From CAVVNP01 sp963800235 (GTDB lineage: Bacteria > Actinomycetota > Acidimicrobiia > Acidimicrobiales > Iamiaceae): 64,000 nucleotides of DNA. Location: assembly GCA_963800235.1 (NCBI GenBank), contig CAWDAD010000001.1, forward strand, positions 1 through 64,000, in the 5' to 3' direction. Shown here one piece after another: positions 55,502 to 62,701 of the stretch (positions are counted from its first letter, which is position 1; the number at the start of each line of letters is the position of its first letter). Both the position numbers and the translations under genes were made by a program. Under the pieces are notes generated by a model that worked only from the letters and a program-made list of their open reading frames with translations, made no database searches and was not told where the DNA came from.

Positions 55502-56680
55502 CTACGCGAGGGCAGCGATCTCGGCCGCGACCTGTCTCGCGAGCAGCGGCGGAACGCTGTTGCCGAGCTGAGCCTGCACCGAGGCGCGCTTGCCCACGAA
55601 GACGTAGTCGTCCGGGAAGGTGAACAGCCGCTTGAGCTCGGGCACCCGGAGGCGCCTGCTGTCCCAGTGGAACGGCCCCACGTTGGGACCTGGCTGTGCC
55701 TGGATGGTCGGCGAGGGGCGATCGGGATCCAGCTTCAGCAGGAAGGACCAGTAGCGAGAGCGCCACTCGAAGATCGGATCGGGATGCCCTCGCTCGGCCG
55801 TGAAGTGCAGGTAGTTCTCTCCCGGCGGGACCCTGGGCAAGAGGTGCCCCCACTGACCCCGCACCACCTCCTCCGGCTCGGGATGGGTGATCAGCCCATC
55901 CAGCACCTCACCAGCGGTCCGGTGAGGAAGCGGGCCACCGGTGGTCTCTCTTCGCTCCCACTGGCCGTGGTGCGATGGCTGCGGGAGATCGGGCAGCTTC
56001 TCCCGCCGGCGGCAGCCGACGATGAAGAGCCGTGGGCGGGCCTGGGGCACGCCGTAGTCGGCTGCGTTGAGGACCTGCCACGAGAACCGGTACCCGGCGT
56101 CGACGATCTCCTTGAGCAGCCGCTCGAACGCCGGCCGACTCGCCTTGTTGTCGAAGGTGAGGGCGTAGACGTTCTCGAGGATGAAGTACCGAGGTCGCGC
56201 CTCGGCCAGGACCTTCGTGTACGCCTGGAGCAGGCTGGCGGCTGGGTCGATGCCATCCCGCTTCCAGTCGAGCCAGAAGCCGGACTTCGAGAACGCCACG
56301 CACGGCGGGCCGCCGATGAGCAGGTCGGGTCGGTTCCGGCTGCTCAGCCCTCCGGCCCTCAGGATGTCTCGCGTGCTGATGCCCACACCGACACCGGTCG
56401 CCAGTGGGTAGAGGTTCTCTCGAAGGACCTCGCGGAGGTCCGGGAAGCTCGCGTTTCGGTTCTTCTCCATGGAATCGGCGGCATCGTCGTCCCACTCGAC
56501 CGCCACGACCGTCCGGAACCCCGCCTGCTCGATGCCGAGGTCGAGTCCGCCGGCGCCCGAGAACAGCGAGATGACGGCTCCGCTCACGATCCGATTCTGG
56601 CCGGGCTCATCGCCGGGCGCACGCATGGGCAGCCGAAGCTGCGAGTCGGTCCTGTACAGGCTGGCTCGGGATCGCCGCAT
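55502..56680 (-). CDS. DNA (cytosine-5-)-methyltransferase
   Basis: A 392-residue C5-methyltransferase with all key motifs in order: I (LFSGAGGLDLG, 39-49), IV with the catalytic Cys (GGPPC, Cys127), VI (ENV, 169-171), VIII (QARPR, 212-216) and X (QLGNSVPP, near 375). The target-recognition region lies between VIII and IX. It protects DNA from the adjacent endonuclease. ATG 56680 is the longest start; ATG 56626 or GTG 56587 would still retain motif I. It is divergent from vsr with only 22 bp between starts. Confidence 0.93.
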   Translation of the reverse strand: MRRSRASLYRTDSQLRLPMRAPGDEPGQNRIVSGAVISLFSGAGGLDLGIEQAGFRTVVAVEWDDDAADSMEKNRNASFPDLREVLRENLYPLATGVGVGISTRDILRAGGLSSRNRPDLLIGGPPCVAFSKSGFWLDWKRDGIDPAASLLQAYTKVLAEARPRYFILENVYALTFDNKASRPAFERLLKEIVDAGYRFSWQVLNAADYGVPQARPRLFIVGCRRREKLPDLPQPSHHGQWERRETTGGPLPHRTAGEVLDGLITHPEPEEVVRGQWGHLLPRVPPGENYLHFTAERGHPDPIFEWRSRYWSFLLKLDPDRPSPTIQAQPGPNVGPFHWDSRRLRVPELKRLFTFPDDYVFVGKRASVQAQLGNSVPPLLARQVAAEIAALA

Positions 56681-56702
56681 GCGATCAGTAGACCGATGAT
56701 CT

Positions 56703-57218
56703 ATGACAGGGAAGCCGGGTTCGAGCGCCGGGTCGCTCGGAGACGACGAGCGGACGGTCGCCCTCGGCGGCGGGCTCCGGGTGCCCTATCCGCATCCGCG
56801 AGACGAGGCTGCGACGAAGATCGGGAAGGCGAACCGCCGCACGAACACCAAGCCGGAGATGGCGCTGCGCTCGGCGTTGCATCGGTGCGGCCTGCGTTTC
56901 CGCAAGGACCACCCGATCAGGCTCGATGGGCGCCGGCCGGTCCGGCCCGACATCGTCTTCACCCGTGCGCGAGTTGCCGTGTTCGTCGACGGATGCTTCT
57001 GGCACGGCTGCCCCGAGCACCAGGTCGTGCCGAAGGCGAACCCCGACTACTGGATTCCCAAGCTGCGCCGCAACGTCGAGCGTGATCGCGAGGTCGACGC
57101 AGCGCTGGCAGGTGCTGGCTGGGCCGTGGTCCGCATCTGGGAGCACGAAGGCGTGAAGAGTGCTGTCGAGGTCGTTCGGCGTGCGATCGCCGATCGCACG
57201 ACTCGTGACCCGGCGTAG
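56703..57218 (+). CDS. vsr: Very short patch repair endonuclease
   Basis: A 171-residue Vsr nuclease that nicks next to T:G mismatches arising when 5-methylcytosine deaminates. Signatures: KPEMALRSALHRCGLRFRKD, RPDIVF (catalytic Asp83), VFVDGCFWHGCPEH (zinc/active-site His and Cys) and VRIWEHE. The N terminus has about 40 extra residues compared with E. coli Vsr. Divergent from the methyltransferase gene, which it complements. Confidence 0.93.
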   Translation: MTGKPGSSAGSLGDDERTVALGGGLRVPYPHPRDEAATKIGKANRRTNTKPEMALRSALHRCGLRFRKDHPIRLDGRRPVRPDIVFTRARVAVFVDGCFWHGCPEHQVVPKANPDYWIPKLRRNVERDREVDAALAGAGWAVVRIWEHEGVKSAVEVVRRAIADRTTRDPA

Positions 57219-57238
57219 AGCGGAGCAGGCGGCTCGGT

Positions 57239-57814
57239 TCAGTAGCAGGCGGTGCGCAGTTCGGCTGGAGCCCAGGCGGGCCAGCGGGGTGGGTAGTCGG
57301 CGAGGCCGAACCGGAAGGCGGCGACCTCGATCGGTCCGAGATCGTCGGAGTTGTCGTAGAAGACGCTCCGACAGCACTGCGGGACGGCGTCGACGACGTT
57401 GGGCCAGATCCGTGCGTAGCGAGACGCGACCTTGTCCGCCGGCACGTGGTGGCCGCCGGCAGCGACTCGTGCGGCGACCCGAGGCCCGGACAGCTCGAGC
57501 GGAACCATGACGACGTGGAGCACGACGTCGTAGACAGCCGCGACCGCCGTCTCGATCAGGTCGACCTTGGAAGGATGGGAGAACACGGTCTCGGTGCAGA
57601 AGTCGAGCCGAGCGTCGATGAGCGCGGCGCGGGTGTTGGCGGCGATCTCGGCGGCCGCGTAGCTCTTCTCGGAGGCGGAGTCACCGAAGCGGATGGCGGC
57701 GATGTCGTCGGCGTTCACGAACGGCAGCCCTGGGCGGCCGGGTCGGATCACGCGTTCGTAGAGCGTCGTCTTGCCTGCACCGTTGGGTCCGGCGATCAGG
57801 TCGAGACGACTCAC
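57239..57814 (-). CDS. Zeta-toxin family protein
   Basis: A 191-residue P-loop kinase-like protein: Walker A AGPNGAGKTTLYERV (8-22), FVNADDIA (Asp36/37, phosphate-acceptor activation), and CTETVFSHPSKVDLIETA. Zeta toxins phosphorylate UDP-N-acetylglucosamine and poison cell-wall synthesis; related stand-alone kinases have other roles. It starts at ATG 57814, overlapping the stop of the antitoxin-like gene (ATGA order), typical for a toxin-antitoxin pair. Confidence 0.8.
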   Translation of the reverse strand: MSRLDLIAGPNGAGKTTLYERVIRPGRPGLPFVNADDIAAIRFGDSASEKSYAAAEIAANTRAALIDARLDFCTETVFSHPSKVDLIETAVAAVYDVVLHVVMVPLELSGPRVAARVAAGGHHVPADKVASRYARIWPNVVDAVPQCCRSVFYDNSDDLGPIEVAAFRFGLADYPPRWPAWAPAELRTACY

Positions 57815-58188
57815 AGCCGCCGGGTGGTTCCCTCGGCGCTGATCTCGACGAGGCGGCCGTCGCCGTCGATCGAGACGGTGGTGTGGCCGGCGGCCCGGGC
57901 GGCCGGCCCGAAGCGCTGCCGGGCCACCCGCTCGGCGATCTCGGCGTCGACGAGCGCGTGAGCCGTGCCCCGCTCGTCGGGACCGAGCGTCGAGAACTGC
58001 GCCTCGCCGGCGGCGACGGCCAGCACTCGGCGGGTGGCGACGGCGCCGGATCGTTCGATCTGCATGCCGATTCGGGCCCAGTGGTTGATCTGCTCGGCGA
58101 TCGTTCGGTGCTCGCCAGGAGCGACCGCCGACGCGATGGCGACCACGTCACCCGCCACCCTGGTCGATGTCGAGGTTGGCCTGCCCAC
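57811..58188 (-). CDS. ParD-like antitoxin
   Basis: A 125-residue protein. The N-terminal part (VAGDVVAIASAVAPGEHRTIAEQINHWARIGMQIER) matches ParD-like ribbon-helix-helix antitoxins, which commonly sit before zeta-type toxins. The C-terminal half (STLGPDERGTAHALVDAEIAERVARQRFG; TTVSIDGDGRLVEISAEG) would bind the toxin. GTG 58188 is chosen because GGAGGG lies just upstream and a TACAGT -10 box lies at 58222-58217; GTG 58215 would be only 1 nt from that box. Confidence 0.7.
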   Translation of the reverse strand: MGRPTSTSTRVAGDVVAIASAVAPGEHRTIAEQINHWARIGMQIERSGAVATRRVLAVAAGEAQFSTLGPDERGTAHALVDAEIAERVARQRFGPAARAAGHTTVSIDGDGRLVEISAEGTTRRL

Positions 58189-58216
58189 GATCCCTCCGAT
58201 GACACGCTGCGCCACA

Positions 58217-58222
58217 ACTGTA
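58217..58222 (-). promoter_or_regulatory. -10 box (TACAGT) of the toxin-antitoxin operon
   Basis: TACAGT on the minus strand, 28 nt before GTG 58188; this leaves room for a short leader with GGAGGG. Confidence 0.4.
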
Positions 58223-58329
58223 GCAATCTGCGACGTCGAGCGAGTTCCGGCCTGCCATCACCACGAACTCGCCGGTCCGGCCGCTGCCGAGCGGCAGGGG
58301 CGTCGTCGGCGCTGTGCCATGATCCGGCG

Positions 58330-59940
58330 ATGGTGGATCGCTACGACGCGGTGGTCATCGGCGGTGGTCACAACGGCCTGACCTGCGCCTGCTACCTGGC
58401 CAAGGCCGGCCTGTCGGTGGTCGTGCTCGAGCAGCACCACACCATCGGCGGCATGACCATCACCGCCGAGCTGACCGAGCCCGGCTACTGGTCCGACCTC
58501 CACGCCAGCGGGTACCAGCTGGCCAACCTGTCGCCGACCCCGGCCGAGCTCGACCTCCCTGGCCACGGCGTCGAGCTGATCGAACCCGACATCCCCTACG
58601 CCCACGCCTTCAGCGACGGTCGGTGCCTGGCGGTGCGGCGCGAGCTCGACGCCACCCTGGCCGCCATCGGCGGGTACTCGGCCCACGACGCCGAGACCTG
58701 GGGCCGGCTGTTCCGGCACTACCTGGACGTGAAGCCGGGCGTGGTCGAGTCGATGTTCTCGCCGCCCTCCACCCTGGCCGCCCAGGCGCGGGCGGCCGAG
58801 GCGTCACCGGAGGCCATGGACAACTACCGCTTCGGCCTGCAGAGCACCCGGTCGTGGTGCCACGAGTGGTTCGAGTCCGACGAGATGAAGTGCCTCGTCG
58901 GCGCCTTCGCCTCCTTCGTCGGCCACGGTCCCGACGACGCCGGCGGTGGCGAGAGCGCCTGGCTCTTCGGCTCGGTGCTGCAGGACTCGGGCAACAACTT
59001 CGTCAAGGGCGGCATGCACCGCGTCTCGCTGGCCCTGGCCGACGTGCTGCGCGAGCTGGGGGGTGAGGTCCGCACCAACGCCGGCGTCGAGAAGATCGTC
59101 ACCGGACCCGACGGCGCCACCGCGGTCCGCCTCACCGGTGGCGAGGAGATCACCGTCGGTCAGGTCGTCGCCAGCAGCGTCGATCCGGCCCAGCTGACGC
59201 TCCGGCTGCTGGGCGAGGAGGTCGTCGGCGCCGACACCGCCCGGCGCGTGCGGGCGCTCGAGTGGGGCGACTCGGTCATGGTCGTCTACGTCTCGCTCGA
59301 CGATCCGGTCGGCTACCGAGCCGGTGCCGAGGCCGACGCCGCCTCTCACGTCCACCTGTCACCGCCGTCGATCGACGCCATCGCCGAGGCCAACCTGCAG
59401 GCTCGCGCCGGCACGTTGCCCGAGCACCCGCTCGTCGTGAGCTGGAACGACTCGACCATCGACCCCAGCCGGACCCCCGACGGCAAGCACCTCAAGAAGT
59501 TCGTGGTGCTCGGCGTCCCCGCCACCATCACCGGCGACGCCACCGGGCGGGTCGACGCCCGCTCGTGGCAGGACGCCGCCGGCCCCTACACCGACCACCT
59601 GCTCGAGCTGATCGACGAGCAGTACCTGCCCGGACTGCGCCGCTCGATCCGGAAGGTCGCGGTGCACGACCCGGTGGTCATGGAGCGCACGCTCTCGAGC
59701 GCGGTGCACGGCACCATCACCCACGGGGCCATGGTCCCGTACCAGATGGGACCGTGGCGGCCGGTGCCGGAGATGGGCCACTACCGATCGCCGGTGTCGA
59801 ACGTCTACCTGTGCGGGTCCGGCTCCCACCCCGGTGCCGGGGTGTCGATGGCTCCGGGCCGCAACGCCGCCCAGGTCATCCACGACGACCTCGGCCTCGA
59901 CTTCGCCGCCACCATCGGCACGTCCGCGACGGTCGCCTGA
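58330..59940 (+). CDS. Phytoene-desaturase-like FAD-dependent oxidoreductase
   Basis: A 536-residue flavoprotein. The N-terminal dinucleotide site is YDAVVIGGGHNGLTCACYLAKAG with LEQHHTIGGM, and the C-terminal FAD-contact block is VYLCGSGSHPGAGVSMAPGRNAAQVI. The domain order fits the CrtI/PYROXD2-like amine-oxidase superfamily (COG1233). No carotenoid genes are nearby, so the substrate is unknown. The start is ATG 58330. It converges with the nucleoside-hydrolase-like gene. Confidence 0.85.
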   Translation: MVDRYDAVVIGGGHNGLTCACYLAKAGLSVVVLEQHHTIGGMTITAELTEPGYWSDLHASGYQLANLSPTPAELDLPGHGVELIEPDIPYAHAFSDGRCLAVRRELDATLAAIGGYSAHDAETWGRLFRHYLDVKPGVVESMFSPPSTLAAQARAAEASPEAMDNYRFGLQSTRSWCHEWFESDEMKCLVGAFASFVGHGPDDAGGGESAWLFGSVLQDSGNNFVKGGMHRVSLALADVLRELGGEVRTNAGVEKIVTGPDGATAVRLTGGEEITVGQVVASSVDPAQLTLRLLGEEVVGADTARRVRALEWGDSVMVVYVSLDDPVGYRAGAEADAASHVHLSPPSIDAIAEANLQARAGTLPEHPLVVSWNDSTIDPSRTPDGKHLKKFVVLGVPATITGDATGRVDARSWQDAAGPYTDHLLELIDEQYLPGLRRSIRKVAVHDPVVMERTLSSAVHGTITHGAMVPYQMGPWRPVPEMGHYRSPVSNVYLCGSGSHPGAGVSMAPGRNAAQVIHDDLGLDFAATIGTSATVA

Positions 59941-59982
59941 GCGTCGACGGGTCCGGCCTGAAGCGACTCGCGCTCAGCTCGT

Positions 59983-59997
59983 GGCTCGATCCGAGCC
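59983..59997. terminator. Small hairpin between convergent genes
   Basis: GGCTCG / CGAGCC, 6-bp stem with an ATC loop, 43 nt after the oxidoreductase stop and just before the stop of the next gene. Confidence 0.3.
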
Positions 59998-60007
59998 CCG
60001 CTGCCGG

Positions 60008-62584
60008 TCAGGACGTCGAGACGTTGTCGAAGGCGGCGGTGTCGGTGGCGGTGCTGTTCGACCCGGCCACCATGCGGAAGCTGACCCCCTGCATGGGGAA
60101 CGGGTCGGGGGTCGACGCGAGGACGGTCCACGGGCCGGGGCTGGTCGTGCCGCTGGCGTACTCCCAGTAGAGGGTCCCGCCGCTCTCTCGGAACCGCAGC
60201 CACTGGTGGGTGGCCGCCGAGTAGCGGGGCCAGCTCGGGGTCAGGTTCACCTCGCCGCTGCCGCCGTCGACCTCGGCGACGATGCCGCCGCCGGCGATGA
60301 AGAACTCGGCGTAGTGGGTCGGGTCGAGCCACAGGAACACCGACGTCTCGCCGTAGGCGGCCCCGCTCTGGCCGTCGTTGGCCGCCCGCTTCACCTGCAC
60401 CTGCACGGCCCGACCGGTCTGGTCGTAGGCGGCGCTGGCCAGCACGCCGGTGGTCCAGCCGGTCCCGCCGAGGTGGCTGATCTCCAGCTCCTGGTTCACG
60501 GCGGCCACCGACGAGCCGTTCTGGGCGATGGCCCAGGCGGTGGGGTCGATGGTGTTGGCGTCGAAGGTGGCGCCCGGACCGGGTGATGGAGGTGGCGGGG
60601 GCGGCGGCGGCTGCGTCACGGTCGGCAGCGTGTCGAGGAGGGTCTCGATGCGGGTGTCGAGGGTGGTGGGGTCGGAGAGGGTGAGGTAGTACTGGTTGCC
60701 GCCGCCGGCGGTGAAGGTGTTGGCGCCGGTGCTGGTCACGGTGGTGATGCCGGGTCCGACTTCGCCGAGCAGGCCGTCGGTCGGTCGGATGGCGTGGTAG
60801 ACGGCGGTGAGGTCGTAGGAGTAGATCCAGTTGCCGGGTCGGACGAAGGCTTCGTAGGCGACGCGCACCGGCGAGGTGGTGGGGTGGATGCTGGAGATGG
60901 TGTTGCCGGTGTGGACCTGGTCGCCGACCTCGTAGCCGGACCAGACGATCTTGGTGGGCCAGCCCGAGGCGACCGCTTGGGCTGATGCGGGGTCGCCGAT
61001 GAGGTTGTTCTCGCCGTTGCGGGTGGGGAAGCCGCCGGCCATGACCACCAGTCGGTTGACCTTGTGGGCGATGAGGTCGCGTCCGGAGAGGGGGCTGGTG
61101 GCGTCGGGCGGTGATGCCAGCAGGGCGGCGAAGTTGCCGAAGTAGCCGGTGCCGATCATGGTGACCGACCCGTCGGGTTGGGCGGCGAGGGTGCGGCGGA
61201 ACACGTTGACGGCGGTGTCGGGGGCGGGGGTGGAGGGCGAGGCGAGCTGGGAGCAGGGTCCGGTGAAGTCGGGGGTGTTGGCCTGGGTGCCGTTGTCGGG
61301 CATGGTGGTGCCGATCGGGATGGAGCCGGACCCGTAGAACTGGGCGACGGCGGCGGCGCAGCGCCATGAGCTGGTGGCGACGGTCGGCCGGTCGGTTCGG
61401 GTGTCGACGCCGATGGCCAGCACCTTGGCCTCGCCCTTGAGCTGCAGGCCGAAGGCGGTGGCCAGGGCCCCCACGTCGTCGGCGTCGGTGAAGATGTCGG
61501 TGTCGACGATCACCGGCACGGGACCCGTGGTGGTGCCCGATGATCCGGTGGTGAAGGTGCCGTCACCGCTGGTCGTGGCCAGGCCGGCCGCGTTCCGGCT
61601 GGTCACCCGGAAGTGGTACGTGGTGCCGGTCGTGAGGCCGGTGAGCTGCTGGGCGTGGCTCGTCACCAGCGTCGGGTCGAGGGCGGTGTTCGACCCGTAG
61701 GCGGTGGTGGGCCCGTAGTCGATCTGCGAGTCCGCCGGCTGGTCCGTCGTCCACGACACGGTGGCGTCCGTCAGCCCGGCCGAGCCGACACCGACGCCGG
61801 TGACGACCGGCGGGGTCGGCGGCGGCGGAGCGGCCGGAGCGGGCCGGAGGGCGATGAGGAACGCCATCCCGTAGTTCAGCTTCGACGAGGCGGTCGACGT
61901 CTTCGAGCCCGAGGCGCCCGTGCCGGCCTGGGTCGCCTGGTCCTGGCTGCCGGACAGGTTGCCGTTGGCGAGGTCGCCCAGCTCGGTCATGCCCGAGGGC
62001 GTCGACCAACGGTTGTTCGGGCCCGACGACCCGAAGTAGCTGGCCACCAGCACGTCGCCGGCGGTCGAGGTGGTGATGGACGGGGCGGTGACCGATCGGC
62101 CCTTGCCGGTGGTCTGCCCGGCCGAGGCGTCGACCGGGTCGGCGGGGTCGACGCCGCCGTAGGCGGAGAGGTGGGCGGTGCCGCCGACGTTGGCGCTGGC
62201 CGTCCAGGTGAAGCCGGTCTCGCCCGCGCTCAGCACGTGGCGGTAGACGGCGAGGCCGGCCGAGCCCTTGGTGGTCCGGATCACGAGCGTCCACCCCGCC
62301 GGGGCGGTCAGTGTGGGCGCGCCCTTCGAGGAGGCGTAGCCGATCGAGGCCACCAGCACGTCGCCGGCGGTCGCCCCGGTCGGAAGCCCGACGGTCAGCG
62401 CGGTGACCGATCCCGGTGCCCAGCTGGTCGAGGTGGCGCCGTGCACCGTGATGCCCGCAGCGGCGGAGGCGGTGCCGGGGTCGGCGAGGACCATCGACGA
62501 CGAGGCGAGGACCGCCACCACGGCCGCCACCGCCGCCCGTCGCAGCCGATGACCTCTGGCGCCCGTGCTCGTGCTGGTGCTCAC
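60008..62584 (-). CDS. Secreted multidomain protein with nucleoside-hydrolase-like core
   Basis: An 858-residue exported protein. Signal peptide 1-43 (cleavage near TASAAAG); a beta-rich domain 45-248 containing two GDVLVAS repeats; a fibronectin type III domain 259-346; an IUNH-like domain 356-655; a proline linker 659-668; and a LamG/concanavalin-like domain 673-858. The IUNH Ca-binding motif is VDTDIFTDADDVGAL (D361, D363, D369, D370), and VVMAGGFPTRNGENNLIGDP is also typical. It would hydrolyse N-glycosidic bonds of nucleosides or related sugars outside the cell; the exact substrate is unknown. GTG 62584 has GAAGGGGGA upstream. Confidence 0.82.
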   Translation of the reverse strand: MSTSTSTGARGHRLRRAAVAAVVAVLASSSMVLADPGTASAAAGITVHGATSTSWAPGSVTALTVGLPTGATAGDVLVASIGYASSKGAPTLTAPAGWTLVIRTTKGSAGLAVYRHVLSAGETGFTWTASANVGGTAHLSAYGGVDPADPVDASAGQTTGKGRSVTAPSITTSTAGDVLVASYFGSSGPNNRWSTPSGMTELGDLANGNLSGSQDQATQAGTGASGSKTSTASSKLNYGMAFLIALRPAPAAPPPPTPPVVTGVGVGSAGLTDATVSWTTDQPADSQIDYGPTTAYGSNTALDPTLVTSHAQQLTGLTTGTTYHFRVTSRNAAGLATTSGDGTFTTGSSGTTTGPVPVIVDTDIFTDADDVGALATAFGLQLKGEAKVLAIGVDTRTDRPTVATSSWRCAAAVAQFYGSGSIPIGTTMPDNGTQANTPDFTGPCSQLASPSTPAPDTAVNVFRRTLAAQPDGSVTMIGTGYFGNFAALLASPPDATSPLSGRDLIAHKVNRLVVMAGGFPTRNGENNLIGDPASAQAVASGWPTKIVWSGYEVGDQVHTGNTISSIHPTTSPVRVAYEAFVRPGNWIYSYDLTAVYHAIRPTDGLLGEVGPGITTVTSTGANTFTAGGGNQYYLTLSDPTTLDTRIETLLDTLPTVTQPPPPPPPPSPGPGATFDANTIDPTAWAIAQNGSSVAAVNQELEISHLGGTGWTTGVLASAAYDQTGRAVQVQVKRAANDGQSGAAYGETSVFLWLDPTHYAEFFIAGGGIVAEVDGGSGEVNLTPSWPRYSAATHQWLRFRESGGTLYWEYASGTTSPGPWTVLASTPDPFPMQGVSFRMVAGSNSTATDTAAFDNVSTS
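60627..61518. repeat. Near-identical duplicated segment, copy 1
   Basis: Matches 62712-63603 at an offset of 2085 bp with about six mismatches over the first 870 bp. It covers the nucleoside-hydrolase domain. A further block of about 110 bp in the fibronectin domain (about 61690-61800) is also nearly identical to about 63784-63890. Confidence 0.9.
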
Positions 62585-62670
62585 CGGTCCCCCTTCGCTG
62601 CGTGCGGGGGCCGTCCGGTGGCTCCCCGCCCGGAACGACCCCTCACGTTCCGTACCGAAGTCGGGAACCT

Positions 62671-62685
62671 ACCACACAGAGTGGT
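62671..62685. promoter_or_regulatory. Inverted repeat in the gap between the tandem genes
   Basis: ACCAC-ACAGA-GTGGT, 5-bp arms and 5-bp centre, in the 117-bp gap upstream of the gene starting at 62584. Possible operator; no known factor matches. Confidence 0.25.
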
Positions 62686-62701
62686 GAAGCTCTCCCCTTG
62701 G

